Origin: Holothuria scabra
Taxonomy: Eukaryota; Echinodermata; Holothuroidea; Aspidochirotida; Holothuriidae
Assembly: GCA_037179385.1 (NCBI GenBank)
Contig: CM074184.1
Span: 13,348,001 to 13,412,000, forward strand
Length of the DNA: 64,000 bases
Reading direction: 5' to 3'
Positions 12,104 to 23,882 of the stretch are shown here, piece by piece; the first letter of the stretch is position 1, and every line of letters starts with the position of its first letter. A program made the translations under genes and the position numbers. The notes under the pieces are model-generated. The model saw nothing but the letters and a program-made list of their open reading frames with translations, searched no databases and was not told the origin of the DNA.

Positions 12104-12429
12104 TAGTCACCAGGTAAATCTTTTAAGGTAAAAATACGAACGGATGCAGTAGCTATAAAAATTGCCTAGAGTGCCTACAATGACGTAGGCTCGTTAACTA
12201 CTAAGTAGCGGTAACATTAAACCAAGCCCGTAATGTAGTATGGCTTGTACTACTATAATACGATATGACGTAATCACACATATATAGAACTAGTGCAAAG
12301 TTAGCACATGTAAGTAACGTTGTTGATAATGAGTGACTAGCTACAGAATTACCTGAGAAAATTTTCGAAGAAATTTGCAGTTCCTGCCGGCGAGGTCGGT
12401 AAAAGGTATTAAAACGTCGGGGTCACCAA

Positions 12430-12959
12430 TTTAGAGATGTAAAGTGAAATGGTCTCACCTCCATTAACGAAAAACTCTAATACCAGGGGCGCAACAAAAT
12501 GGCATCACTGTAAGGACCTCGTTCTCGGCGATGTAGTGGAACTGATATTACCGCCGCACTCAACACCTCAGTCCCAAGCAAAAATTGTCGAGCTGCCAGC
12601 TGCTGCCCGACTACACAGGACTGATGTGTCGGTGAGACGAATAATTTCTTGTAGATATCTCCGAGATTTTGGTAGGTAATTCCAAGTGCAGTAAGTACTG
12701 TCTCGTCAAAGTCGAGCACGGTCAATTCGGAACTTCAGCGGAGTTGGTGTCCACGTCTTTCCTGCGTCACTGACTCGATGCTAGTGAGGACCTCCTGACC
12801 GTTACATACCTGCTCACCACGCACGAGAGTCGTACGCGTGATTGGTCAGTCTGGTCCACTGCACACGTAGCTTATGCAAATAACAAGTTGCACTGGGACA
12901 ACCTATGAATATGTATTATTTTGCACTCGAATGCAATTATTTGAAGTGCAAGTGCTACA
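12430..12959 (-). repeat. LTR of the Ty3 element (5' LTR in element sense)
   Basis: This LTR is 530 bp. It is followed on its outer side by the target duplication GGTG (12960-12963). On its inner side, one base away, is the primer-binding-site candidate TGGTGACCCCGACG (- strand, 12428-12415), complementary to the 3' end of some tRNA that I do not assign. Confidence 0.93.
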
Positions 12960-15692
12960 GGTGCACCACACTACATGACATTGGAAAAAACGAATATTTC
13001 CACCTTTCCAGTGCGCAGTTTTATGTAGAAAAATGAGTTATGCCATTTTAATTTCTTTATTTAAAAAATCGTTCTTGCTCGTAGAAAGGAGCGAAAAACA
13101 TAGCATAAAAGTGTAACTTTTTCAATTGGGTAGGATGAGGTGCATAGTCCAAATTTTTTCCATTCCCCCCCCCCCCACACACACACTCTTAAATATTGCT
13201 TCCTACGCCATTGCTTTGAATGTTATTTCATGTTGCCAGGGCTTGTCGAAAAAATCGCTGAATTTAGCAGCTATCAGTAAAATAATAAACCGGCTTCATT
13301 CTGTATACTTAAACGACAAAATATTGCGGTTGAACGTTTTTCTCACAGTTGCGAGTCAGAGGATTGATGTAAATCTAATTTAAAGTTTGTTGAAATTTAT
13401 GTATATGACCGTGATTTTACTGATGAATATATATAAAAAACAAGTTTTATTTTTACGTTAAAATCTGGCCGTTAATTTACGTTCCTTTAACAGCGTGCGA
13501 AGTGCCTTGAAATTCCATATCTGGAATCTGCATGGAGACAGTTTCAGTTCTTGAACAATACCTCTCTGCAAGTGAAAAGGAGATCATTTGAAAAAAAAGC
13601 TTTACAGGAGGGTAACCAGGATTTTGCCTTGAGGGGTGGGTTTTGGATAAATGATGTTGCCAAGACGCGGATTGTTATAACTATTGCTAACGACGTTTAG
13701 CAACAGTACCCTGCACGCTCCGTACTCCTCATAAAGGAAAGAAATAGCCGAATACACAGTACAGCGACGTGGCCAAGAATTTGCAAGGGGCGGGGGGGGG
13801 GGGCACAGTTGTGACTAACATGCGGGAAGACCTCCCTTTGAGATATTTGTAAGCAATTTAAGGTCCTTAGATGCAATCTGGTGAAATGTTTTGCCAGTTT
13901 CATCATTATCACGTATCATTATCAACGGTTTCTGTCTTTTTTGATGGAACCGAAGAACATGCTAAAAAACAATAACAAAAATGGTACTAAAGTGTAAATT
14001 TTGGCCAATGATATTGCCTGTGACGAATACGACATCCAACACCATAACAGAGGCCAGTCATCTGATATCGTTCAATCGGTGCTCTATCAACTTTGATGAA
14101 GTTCATAGAGGCCCATTGAGATCCACAGGAAGTTGGGAAACACGTGTCTGCATATTTACCCCAAGACATAAGTGTTTTTATCATTACCATTTTCAAGCTT
14201 GGGTAATGGGTGTTTTAAACCGCCAGACCCAACCTTCCTTCAGTACGCCAATGACGCCTTCAAATTTCACTGCTGTATTTTTCCTGCGCGCAGTGGAGTT
14301 CTTTTTTCAGGTGGGTTTGATACCTTCGCATGCACGGCGCGACGAGCTAGTCAAAATATTGCCTTCGTGCAAATACTCGACGAATCTGCTGCCTGACCAT
14401 GCAACAAATCTTCCGACTTTCATTGTGCGTAACTTTTCAAAAGAAAAGGTAAAGGGAAAAATACCGTGCATTTCCAATGCCGTAGGTAGTGTTTCTTCAT
14501 AGGCAGACTGGTTAGCATACATGCACGTAGCCAACAATAGAGTACAATACGACTTATAAACCTAATCCAGCCAATGGATGACTTAGCTACATTTACAGCA
14601 AATACATCACTGAGAACGAGAGCGAGAGAAACTTTGAAAATATAAGTTAGATGAGGTTTTAGATGAGATGAGTTTTTTCTTCCAGTCGTGGCGCAGTTAA
14701 CGATGTGCCAATATGGACAACGAAACATCATTATCATCATCACCACCACAGGCGCACTCACACACCTGCTAGGGGAAATGTTATTACCCGTTGTCTGAGA
14801 GATCACGATTTTCAAAATTTTCTTTACGCTCCGCACTTGAACTGATGGCGATGATTTGCTTTAAGTGTTTGTTCAGCATAAAAATTTTCTTCCCCAACCA
14901 AAGGTGTCAACCATTCCAAACCGCACATGAGCCAGGGACTTGATCCGCACTTGGTCGGACTCCTCTTACTAAGCAATGGGTCTTACGCAATGGGGAAGCC
15001 GATCTCTGAATTAACACATGCTGGCCGTAGGTATAGGCACCCAATAACAAGAAATCCTAGATAAGCACTGTGTATAGACCATGTTTTAGACACATTTATT
15101 TAATTCGCTAGTCTTTTTATTCCTGTTGTTAAGTACGCTACCTTTTAACTAAGTCTTTAAACAAAGATGCCTTCCTTTGTTTTCAAGTAATCCTAACACG
15201 ACTGTAAATGTTTAAACATGTTTTGAAGTGAGATTTGTCACCTCCAGTGTGCAAGCTCTAATTGCAAGTTTCATCAGAATGATTGACAAATAAGAGAATT
15301 CCTGGTGGATTTTATAAGTCCTCCGTTGTGAACATTGTTCATGTCTATACAATTTTTTCTCTGTCTCAGATTGCCACACATTTTCCATCATTTCAAAACA
15401 TATCTGATAGGTAGGTTTAAAAGAAATTCTTCGCTTACTTCAAATGAAATGATGTGCGACGAATAATGACAAAAGCTTTAAACTTCACCTGCTGGCATGA
15501 AGGCTGTGATTGAAAAGTTGAAGGTTGGACAGGGAATATTTCTTCTGTTCCAGCACCGCTTTTTCGCTTTCTGAACTGAATATTTACCAGAATATAGAAA
15601 CATTTAAGAGGTGTTTCGTGTTAAAAGAAACGTCAACGTGGACAGCCTCCACTACATTGTATAAGCATGGCCTTAACACGTGATCACGGATC
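12960..15692. other. Intron 1 of gene 1, repeat-rich but unassigned
   Basis: The first 25 bases finish dispersed repeat R. The rest has cytosine or guanine runs near 13165-13178 and 13790-13802. A sequence near 13768 resembles a decayed hAT end (GCGACGTGGCCAAG). There are short open frames in several overlapping phases at 13981-14537. No protein family is recognised, and I call no gene here. Confidence 0.4.
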
Positions 15693-15776
15693 ATTTTTGG
15701 TTTCGATGATAAGAGAAACCAATGCAATCATGATGGTGTGCGTGTGTATGTATGTATGTATGTATGTATGTATGTG

Positions 15777-15808
<32 letters not shown>

Positions 15809-17700
15809 ACACTTTGCTTGTTAACATGATATCTCAAGATAGGAATGTGTGACAGTTTTCAAACTTGGTCCATAGATGCGCCATATTGAGAGAAAGAAGC
15901 CTAAATTTTGGTGGAGATCAAAGGTCACCTGGGGTCACCAGGGGTCAAAGTCTGAAAAACCTTATTAACACAATATCTCAAGGTAGGAAGCTTGGATAGA
16001 TTTCATATTTAGTATAAGGATGCGATATAGTCAGTAGATGGTCCCTATTGTTTTTTGAGTAGTTCAAAGGTCATCTGGGGTCACCAGGTGTCAAGGTCTG
16101 AAAATCTCGTTAACACGATATATGAGTCAAGGTAGAAAGGTTGAATAGATTTCATATTTAGCATGTGGATGTGCTTTGGTCAGGAAATTGTCCCTATTGT
16201 TTTTGGTGGAGGTCAAAGGTCATGTGGGGTCATCAGTGGCCGAAGTATGAAAACCTTGTTAACGCAATATCTCAAGGTAGGAAACTTGGATAGATTTCAT
16301 ATTTAGTATGTAGATGCATTATGGTCAGGAGATGGTTCCTATCCTTTTTGGTGGAGGTCAAAGGTCATCTAGGGTCACCAGGGGTCAAAGGATGGAAGCC
16401 TTGTTAACAGTTTATCTCAAGGTAGGAAACTTGGATTGATTCAATTTTTTGGTATGTGAATGCATTAAACTCAGTAGATCGTGCCTATTATTTTTGGCGG
16501 GGGTCAAAGGTCATCTGGGGTCACCTTGGGTCACCTGGCGTCAAAGTCTGAAAATCTTGTTAACACCATATCTCAAGATAGAAAGCTTGGATAGATTCCA
16601 TATTTGGTATGTGGACCAGTTATAGTCAATAGATGATCTCTTTTGTTTTGGGGGTAGTTCAAAGGTCATCTGGGATCACCAGGGGTCAAAGTCTTAAAAT
16701 CTTGTAAACACAATATCTCAGGATAGAAAGCTTGGATAGATTTCATATCTGGTATGTGGATGCGTCATAGTCACTTGATGGATCCTATAGTTTGTGGGGT
16801 AGGTCAAAGGTAATCTGGGGTCACCAGGGGTCAGTGTCTGAAAATCTCGTTAACACGATATCTCAAGGTAAAAAGCTTGAATAGATTTCACATTTAGTAT
16901 GTGGATGTGTTATGGCCAGGAGGTGGTCCCTATTGTTTGTGGTGGAGGTCAAAAGTCATCTCAGATTACTGGGGGTCAAAGTCTGAAAATCTTGAAAACA
17001 CAATATCTCAAGATAGAAAGCTTGGATAGATTTCATATCTGGTATGTAGATGCGTTATAGTCAGTAGATGGTTCCTATAATTTTGGGGGTAGGTCAAAGG
17101 TCACCTGGGGTCACCAGGGGTCAAAGTATGAAAACCTTGTTAGTGCGATATCTCAAGGTAGGAAACGATTTCATATTTGGTATGTAGATGCGTCATAGTC
17201 AGTAGATGATCCCTATTGCTTTTGGCGGAGGTCAACGGTCATCTGGGATAACTAGGGGTCAAAGTTAAAAAACCTTGTTTATGTGATATCTCAAATTAAG
17301 TAGCTTTGATAGATTTCATATTTGTTATGTGGATGGGTTATGGTCAGGAAATGGTACGTAATGCTTTTCATGGCGGTCAAAGGTCATGTGGGGTCACTGC
17401 TGGTCCAAGTCTGAAAATCCTGATTATGTGATATCTTATGATAGGAAACTTGTATAGATTTCATTTTGGGGTATGTGTATGCATTGTGGTCAGAAGATGG
17501 TCGCCATAATTTTTGGCAGAGAGAAAAGGTCATCTGGGGTCTCCAGGGGTCAAAGCCTGGAAACCTTTTTAAATGTGATCTCTCAAGATAGCTGTTTAAC
17601 CATTTGTCTGTCTGCTGTTTGTCATTCTAGATATGTATTGCTTTTATGGAGGTCAAAAGGTCATCTGGAATGACAAAATTTTTTTTTTGAAAATGCTAGT
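15693..17700 (-). mobile_element. Satellite element S1 (about 147-bp array, microsatellite, end hairpin)
   Basis: About a dozen diverged tandem units of roughly 147 bp fill 15900-17690. Each contains variants of AGGTCAAAGGTCA followed by a GGGGTCACC half site and TATCTCAAG. On the - strand the array is followed by a microsatellite (15735-15808) and then a 22-base hairpin, GGTTTC..GAAACC (15699-15720), and AAAAATGAT. The same order occurs at 36.8-40.2 kb. A tandem core, microsatellite and 3' hairpin recall pearl/Helentron-type non-autonomous elements; no Rep/helicase is encoded. The 5' boundary is not sharp. Confidence 0.7.
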
Positions 17701-19099
17701 ATAAATTTGAATGAGAAGATAATGGTGCATAATGGCACTCTTTGAAACGGAACATTTATGTATCATCGAAACCTCAATTCCTTTTTTGCATTCTGGTTTA
17801 TGTAGTTCTAAGTCAATGTACAAATGAAGTGCAGACATAATACTTGCGAAAAAATGAAACTACCGCTTTGGTTAAATTCAGTAGTTACATGTGACAGTAG
17901 TATTTCATCCCCAGGCGTGTAGCTTACGGGTGAAACAGGGTTTCAGTCACCCCGTGATCCAAACTAGAACAAAAAACCCACCAGTGATTTTTGGCAGCTC
18001 CTATACATGAAAGAAAGCAATATGCGATTGGCCATCATAAACTGATACACCTAAGTACCAAATATAGACAATTGCAAACTGTCCGAGCCAGACATCTCTT
18101 TGAATGTTGTTAAGTAACGGGCGAGGATCCTTAAGGATAGGCTTTCCAGGCCTTAGTCCCCGCTTGTTGAACTATAGAGGACACTATTGAAGGGGATTTT
18201 TCAAGTTCTCCCTTACTGTGAAGAAATTTCAGAGTGTAGACTGCTTAGACTATAGTCTCTTTACAAGCCACAGGTGGGAAATGTTATTTCTAGTTGTCGG
18301 AAAAAACAGTAAAATTTAAGTGTTGTGCACTTTAGAGACAACTAGCGATTCGCTTTACTTCGGGCAGTTTTACACATTTGGGCAGAAGCTTTCTCTCTAA
18401 CCCTCTTACATTTCTCACCCCGGAGTTCAAAATACCAATACGCACATATATAACTTTTCGCGAAATGCATTGATATACATGTTTCCCCATTACTTACCGA
18501 TAATACTGAACTGACATTATGTTTTGTTGAATAAAGATTTACAAATTTGCTTAAAAGTTCCTAGAACTATACGTTTGAAATCAACAGCAGGTTCTTAGTT
18601 AAGTGCGGCCGTGTGAATATTTCATTCTAAACGGTTGTCCACCCCTACTCTAAAAGTTTACTAGGGCAAAGGAAAATGTTGCCATGAGGGCCAAAAATTT
18701 CGGATGCAGCTTGAAACCAAGCTCAAAGTGCCTATTCATGTCGATGGGGCCAAGGGGCAAAACCCCTGTAGCTATGAGGATTTAGCATATCTCTTGATGA
18801 AAAAAAAAAAATTTTCATGAGAGGTATATTATTTATGTTTTGGTCAACCCAGCTACTTATTAACCTAACTTGGGGGGCAAGTGGGTGAAATGAAAAAATC
18901 TGGGAAAAAATCAACCCCTTTTACCCACCATATAGCTCCGTCACTATTCTTGAAAGAGAAGTAACATAAACTTCGCCCCATCGTGGCAATTCCAAATTTC
19001 CTCCTTTGACATTGAGCTAGATGTGCGCCTGTTTATCTTATGAGGTAACTGAATTTTTCATTCCTTTCTAGTTTCATTAAGTATGACTTCTCTCAACAG
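17701..19099. other. Intron 1 of gene 1, right end
   Basis: AT-rich sequence. A stretch ending near 18949 (ATAGCTCCGTCACTA) resembles a decayed hAT right end, but no matching target duplication was found. The last bases before exon 2 (TTCTCTCAACAG, ending at 19099) form a good splice acceptor. Confidence 0.4.
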
Positions 19100-19198
19100 A
19101 TACCCCTGCAGGCAACGACGAAAAGGCGTCAACATCATGGCTCTCAATCAACAGGAAGTTCCTTTCTGTCAAACTTTTCTATTTTATCTACATTTCAT
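19100..19198 (+). CDS. MFSD6-like gene 1, coding exon 2
   Basis: Acceptor TCTCTCAACAG lies before 19100 and donor GTGAGTTTA at 19199. Phase 1 in and phase 1 out encodes a hydrophilic N-terminal tail, then RKFLSVKLFYFIYIS, the start of the first membrane helix. This aligns position by position with PKFVPVKLVYFIYIA from gene 2 exon 1, and both exons end at the same codon position. An in-frame stop lies upstream at 19084, so the N-terminus must come from an earlier exon. Another ATG at 19137 is in a different frame and is not used. Confidence 0.85.
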
Positions 19199-19684
19199 GT
19201 GAGTTTATTTTTATTATGTTTACTTTGCTTCAGTTTTACGGTTAAATGTTCCTGTAATCTCTCGTGCATACATCTGGGATTGTTGGGCTGTTTGTAGCAG
19301 GTGGTGCAAATAGGAATAGATGAAACACACGTTCTTAGTTCTTGGTTCCTATTTGGCTGGCTGTACAGGGGGTGGGATCTGGAGTCGGGCAAAAGGTCAC
19401 AGCCCAATCAGAGAAAAAGGCCCGATAATCACAAAATCCGTTCGTGTTAACAGCTAGGTGTCCGTAAATTTGACAACTTTGAAGTAATTGTATCTAGTCT
19501 GTAAATCTAGGAGGGCACTCTTGTACGTTTACGTATTCCTATAGAAAAAGTGTGTAAAAACGTTAAGGCGAAACTAATATTTCGCTCCATGATTTTTTCC
19601 CCTTAGGTCGCCTTTTCAAAAACAACTTTCCTCGAAGTGCCGAATTAGGCCAATAAATAAATAAATAAATAAATATAAATATAA

Positions 19685-19760
<76 letters not shown>

Positions 19761-19777
19761 TTATATATATACTCAAT

Positions 19778-19822
19778 CTGTAGACTGTACTGTTTCGACC
19801 TTGTTAGGTCTCCTCAGTGCAG
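19778..19822 (-). ncRNA. Hammerhead ribozyme motif, degenerate partner
   Basis: Read on the - strand it has the core CUGAGGA and GAAAC, with a perfect five-pair helix II (GACCU/AGGUC). There is one mismatch in helix I and one in helix III compared with the copy at 20224-20268. It lies in the sense orientation of the nearby Penelope-like coding remnant. Self-cleavage may be weakened. Confidence 0.65.
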
Positions 19823-20041
19823 CTCAGAGTAGATTTCAAGACGGCATGACAAGACTGACACAGGCATAACCTGCGTCAGTCCAGCTATTTACGGTACATT
19901 GCTTGCGAATACCAAAGTGCACAAGCTCAAAGAGCGTGCTATGCATAAAGCGAATAGTATTACGCCCTGGCTAAAATGCCAAGACTACACAAGCAATAAA
20001 CCGTCTCGGTATATTAATATATATATATATATATATGTATA

Positions 20042-20118
<77 letters not shown>

Positions 20119-20223
20119 AGCTTGTGCACTTTGGTATTCGCAAGCAATGTACCGTGAATGGCTGGACTGACGCAGGTTATGCCTGTGTCAGTCTTGTCAT
20201 TCCGTCTTGAAATCTACTCTGAG

Positions 20224-20268
20224 CTGCACTGAGGAGACCTAACAAGGTCGAAACAGTACTGTCTGCAG
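20224..20268 (+). ncRNA. Type I hammerhead ribozyme, complete
   Basis: All conserved elements are present. Helix I is CTGCA (20224-20228) with TGCAG (20264-20268). The core is CTGAGGA (20229-20235), where only the freely variable position 7 departs from the common CTGATGA. Helix II is GACCT/AGGTC with an AACA loop (20236-20249). GAA follows at 20250-20252, and a three-pair helix III has loop GTAC (20253-20262). Cleavage is expected after C20263, within GTC. Hammerheads of this minimal helix III type are known in Penelope-like retroelements, where they are thought to process element RNA. Sequence and pairing are seen; activity is inferred. Confidence 0.85.
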
Positions 20269-20291
20269 ATTGAGTATATATAGATATATAT

Positions 20292-20402
<111 letters not shown>

Positions 20403-20544
20403 AGTATGTGTACGTTGCATTTGAACGTGTCCGTTTTAAAGCACGTGTTCGTTATGAAGAACGGTGTACACTGTAGAGCGAGCCAAGATACATTACCTTT
20501 TAGAATAATTACACAGCAAATGTTTGTTCCTGTGTCTACAGGAG

Positions 20545-21165
20545 CTAATCAGTTCGTTTACTCAGAGTAGGTAAGGAAGGTTTGAGTATAATGAACAAGT
20601 TTTAGATGATGTGCAGTATGTTCGAACTGTGTTCGTGAGTTTCCATTTTACCGAGTGTTCTACATTTGAATCCTTTAGTTTCCAGATGTATTCAGTGAGT
20701 GCAGTTGAGTTTCCTTTGTCTTTGTGTTTAAAGCTGGACTTGTGGTCGGTGTATCTTGTTTTGAATGTGTTCTCTGTTAGACCAATGTATATGTTTCTTC
20801 GTTGTGGTTGTCGTGGCGTGTTACAGTTGTTTGGTACACAGTGTTGTTCGTGAGGCAGTTGCCTTCCAATGGGCACTCGCTCTGCTTTCTGCAATTGCAG
20901 TTGCTTCGCGTTGCTGGTTGTACTTCCTGTTCCGCCGGTATGTATTTGTTGTGCGCTGATATAATTTGGTGTATGTTTGCCATGCAGCTGTAACACATTT
21001 TCACCGTGTTTCTATTGAGTAGAGAATGTAGTTTGTGCCCAGGTGGGAAGCAGCTGTCCAAGAGGTTAAAGAATTTCTTGCCAATGTTGGTTGTGACACT
21101 GTCACTAAACGGGGCATTGTATGTTCCTATTTCGTCTTCGTTTCGAGGCTCCCTTGTAATGACTG
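20545..21165 (-). pseudogene. Penelope-like element remnant: RT end and GIY-YIG endonuclease
   Basis: On the - strand, overlapping frames give a C-terminal reverse transcriptase region (FNLLDSCFPPGHKLH... and a Cys-containing SYSCM-like block, here MCYSCMANI). A CPLEGNCLTNN..VYQTTVT segment follows, then NIYIGLTENTFKTRYTDHK and EYIWKLKD. The last blocks match the GIY-YIG nuclease of Penelope-like elements, with YIG at 20779-20787. The frame shifts at least twice, so no product is expected. It lies in intron 2 of gene 1. Short inverted flanks (about 20428-20475 and 21238-21300) bracket it. Confidence 0.82.
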
Positions 21166-21234
21166 GTGCTAGGGGATTGGGTGTCGTACTTTTATGGGTA
21201 CCACCTAAAGTACGAGTCCCAATCCCCTAGCACC
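21165..21234. repeat. Long hairpin at the edge of the Penelope remnant
   Basis: Arms GGTGCTAGGGGATTGGG (21165-21181) and its exact complement (21218-21234) enclose an inner 8-bp stem CGTACTTT/AAAGTACG. The fold-back coincides with the 5' truncation of the coding remnant, which suggests an inverted duplication during insertion. Confidence 0.8.
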
Positions 21235-21699
21235 CGCTGTACACCGTTTTTGCCTGTTCACAACGAACACGGAACTAAAACGTGCTTTAAAAGGGACACT
21301 TTCAAAAGCACCGAACACATACGTATTCAACGTTATTGACATCATTCAACAGTTATAATATTACTCGTAAAGCGGCTTTTCCCTGGCAAAGCTTATCTTT
21401 TCAACTTAAACAGTCAATACCTTTACAAATCCGCTATCTCCATTGAGCAGATAGTTTTTAAAGGGGACAAATCCGTGTAACCTCATTGATCTCAGTTTAC
21501 TAGTACCTGAACAGGAGGTTCTGTGATAGATTCTGGGTTATAAAGAGCGGGCAACTAGATTATGGCTTTAACCTGGAATTTATCTCTAGCTTCATGTGAA
21601 ATTGCCGAAATTGCCTACGCATGTTACTCACACCCACACACTTTAAGGTAAAACCAAGCCAATTAACGTACATTTTCCTTCTCATTGCATTTCCAACAG

Positions 21700-22905
21700 C
21701 GACGTCTGTCGTTCAACCATACCTACCTCTCTGTATGTTTGAGATGGGTCTTACCACCTTTCAAGTGGGTATCATCCGTTGCATTGGCCCGATAATGGGT
21801 TTTACAGCCAGTCCAGTGTGGGGATTGTTCGGCGATAAGTATCGATGTCACAGGGCTATAATGATTCTTTGTGCTGTGGTGTCCTCCTTAAGTATTCCGC
21901 TGTTGCTCTTTGTACCACCTGTTGAATATTTTGGAAGCAGCTCTTTAAATGGAACGAATCTTCATGACCTGGACAATAATGGACAGGTCTCCCATCTTCA
22001 TATCCAGCGAGTTAATACATCTCATGATGATCCTACTGATGATAGCGTACATTCTGATCATTCAGCAGAAGTTCTAGGAGCAAAAGTTTCTGAAGAATTG
22101 TTTCCTTCTCTTTCAGTTATGACTTTCTCTCTCTTTGTCGTCATCATTACCATTACCAGTACCCTACTGGCTGGAATAATCCCTCTGTTAGATGCAAATA
22201 CGGTAGAACTCTGTAAGAAGTACCCCGGAGCAACTTATGGAGGACAGAGGTGGCCTGGTGCTCTAGCTGTTATAATCATATCTCCATGCGCTGGGTTGTT
22301 GATAGACTTTTATCATAACTTCGAAAAACGAAAAATCATAAGTGTGTTTTTCTTGAGCAATTCGTACACACCCTCATTTTTGCTTTTCTCTGTCTTCATA
22401 TTGGTGTCTGTGATTCCACTCTTGAAGATGGAGGTGGTGTCAAAAAGGGCACCGAAGTCCATCTCTAAAGAGTTGCTAACTCTGTTTTGTGACGTCGATA
22501 TATTGATTACGTTTTTCGTTGTCTTTGTTGTAGGAGCATGTAGAGGAATCGTGGGGGCGTTTCTTTTTATTTTTCTTGGGGAAATTGGCGCTTCAAAAAC
22601 TTTAATGAGTTTATCTCTTGTTTTAACGTGTGTGACAGAAGTTCCTTGTTTAATTTATGCTGGTAAAGTTATTAGCATTCTCGGAAATGATACTGTGTTT
22701 TGTATGGGTCTCCTAGCTTACGTTGTTCGATTTGCGGGTTATTCATTCCTTTATAACCCATGGATGGTTTTGCCAATCGAGACTTTACATGGTATTTGTT
22801 ATGGATTACTCTGGCCTAACTGCACAGAATATGCAAATAAAATTGCACCAGAAGGGATGGCGGCTACCCTGCAGTCCTTCATGCATGGTACAAAAGCTGG
22901 TATCG
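21700..22905 (+). CDS. MFSD6-like gene 1, coding exon 3 (main transporter exon)
   Basis: This exon encodes residues 45-446 of a predicted 496-residue membrane transporter of the major facilitator superfamily, MFSD6-like group. It enters in phase 1 through CATTTCCAACAG, at the same codon as gene 2 exon 2, so the open frame upstream from 21621 is intronic. Residues 86-96 (GLFGDKYRCHR) match the MFS loop 2-3 motif. A hydrophilic loop of about 70 residues with N-x-S/T sites (NGT, NTS) follows the third helix. YGGQRW at 224-229 resembles the conserved MFSD6 YGxQRxWG block. Late motifs include EYANKIAPEGMAATLQS. About twelve helices are expected. The substrate is unknown; vertebrate MFSD6 has been linked to MHC I-restricted recognition, but that role should not be assumed here. 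It ends in phase 1 at donor GTAAGTGTT. Confidence 0.93.
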
Positions 22906-23882
22906 GTAAGTGTTACAGATATATTTTATTGCCCTGTGTGAACAGCAATGATACAGTCTGTTGTCTTTGGACAATACCCTTAAAAATTTGTGTTATATCA
23001 GTGCAAGTATAATTCATTAAAAAGGAAGGACACTTGTAGGAAACAACTTGAAACAGGGAGACAAAGCCAGAGCTTTTGGTCCCATTTTCCACCCAGAAAT
23101 TCTGGCGTTTCGACTAGTTTCCTCCATGTGAAATGAGATCATTCGTACTTATTACAGTTTTGACGCAGTCTTTGGAAGTTGGAGGAAATGTCAGCAGACC
23201 AGATATTCAACGACTATTGATTCTTGTTTGAAGGTAGATTAAAGGAAATAAGGTTTGAAAAAGTGATATTCACACTTAATATTTTACCGATCAGAAATTG
23301 TAAAGAAAAATGGCAGTTATTCCAGTCCAGATAAGTGCACTACAATCTTCGACAAAAGTACATGGGGCAAAGCCCGCTCCCCGTATGAATGTTGAAGTTT
23401 CAGGACGCCTAGGGCTGCCGCAAAATTGGGTGGGGTGGGGTTGGTGATCCGTTAATTGCCTGCTTTGCTTGTTTTGTCCCATCGTTTTTGTCTAGGATTG
23501 TATTTTGTTAAATTATTATGTATGGCTATTGAGTATCTTGTGAACAAATTTTCTTTTTCACACGGGTAAATCCAAAGTAAATCATAGTATAATTTAGATA
23601 TGCAATATTTATCTTTTGTTATATCATATAAGATACACGGAGAGGGAGATTGGAATATACCTGCTACTTCAGTCCTTGCTTCATATAAAGTTTCTTCTAC
23701 TGATAATGCCCTCACACAGTAAGAAGTACATTGATGAACCAAGCATAGTTGTACGAGGGAACCAAGTAACAAATCCCTGGTTATACATATATTATAAGCT
23801 TAGCTAATAGTATATGTACAACCAGGGAGCCAATTATTCTTTGGTAAGATAACTCATTATTTTTTTTTTTTCGTTCTTGCAG
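22906..23882 (+). other. Intron 3 of gene 1
   Basis: Donor G|GTAAGTG and acceptor TTTTCGTTCTTGCAG. The position and phase match the last intron of gene 2. It contains an inverted repeat, TCCCTGGTT.. at 23774 with ..AACCAGGGA at 23831, whose arms extend to about 18 bp with one mismatch. Confidence 0.85.

Larger units (their letters stand above)
6611..12959 (-). mobile_element. Complete Ty3-type LTR retrotransposon, coding strand minus
   Basis: The element is 6349 bp. It is bounded by two near-identical LTRs and a 4-bp target duplication GGTG (6607-6610 and 12960-12963). Reading on the - strand, the order is: right-hand LTR, a primer-binding-site candidate next to it (12415-12428, TGGTGACCCCGACG), an extra ORF, gag, protease, reverse transcriptase/RNase H, integrase, a G-rich polypurine tract (7137-7157), and the left-hand LTR. 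The order protease-RT-RNase H-integrase places it in the Ty3 (Gypsy/Metaviridae) group. No envelope-like ORF is visible. Stops and frameshifts in several genes show that this copy cannot make its proteins. It sits in intron 1 of gene 1, opposite to the gene. Confidence 0.95.

Noticed and set aside
13981..14537. 173-codon + strand ORF and overlapping - strand ORFs
   Set aside because: Several frames are open at once, and no domain, splice pattern or codon signal favours one.
17915..18949. Possible sixth hAT element
   Set aside because: The right end resembles a hAT terminus, but the candidate left end is weak and the 8-bp flanks do not match.
19137..19198. ATG at 19137 as a start codon
   Set aside because: It is in a different frame from the conserved RKFLSVKLFYFIYIS segment.
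21621..21699. ATG at 21621 as the start of gene 1
   Set aside because: The frame is open, but a strong acceptor ends at 21699 at exactly the codon where gene 2 has its intron. Exon 2 at 19100-19198 supplies the conserved first-helix residues, so this stretch is intron.
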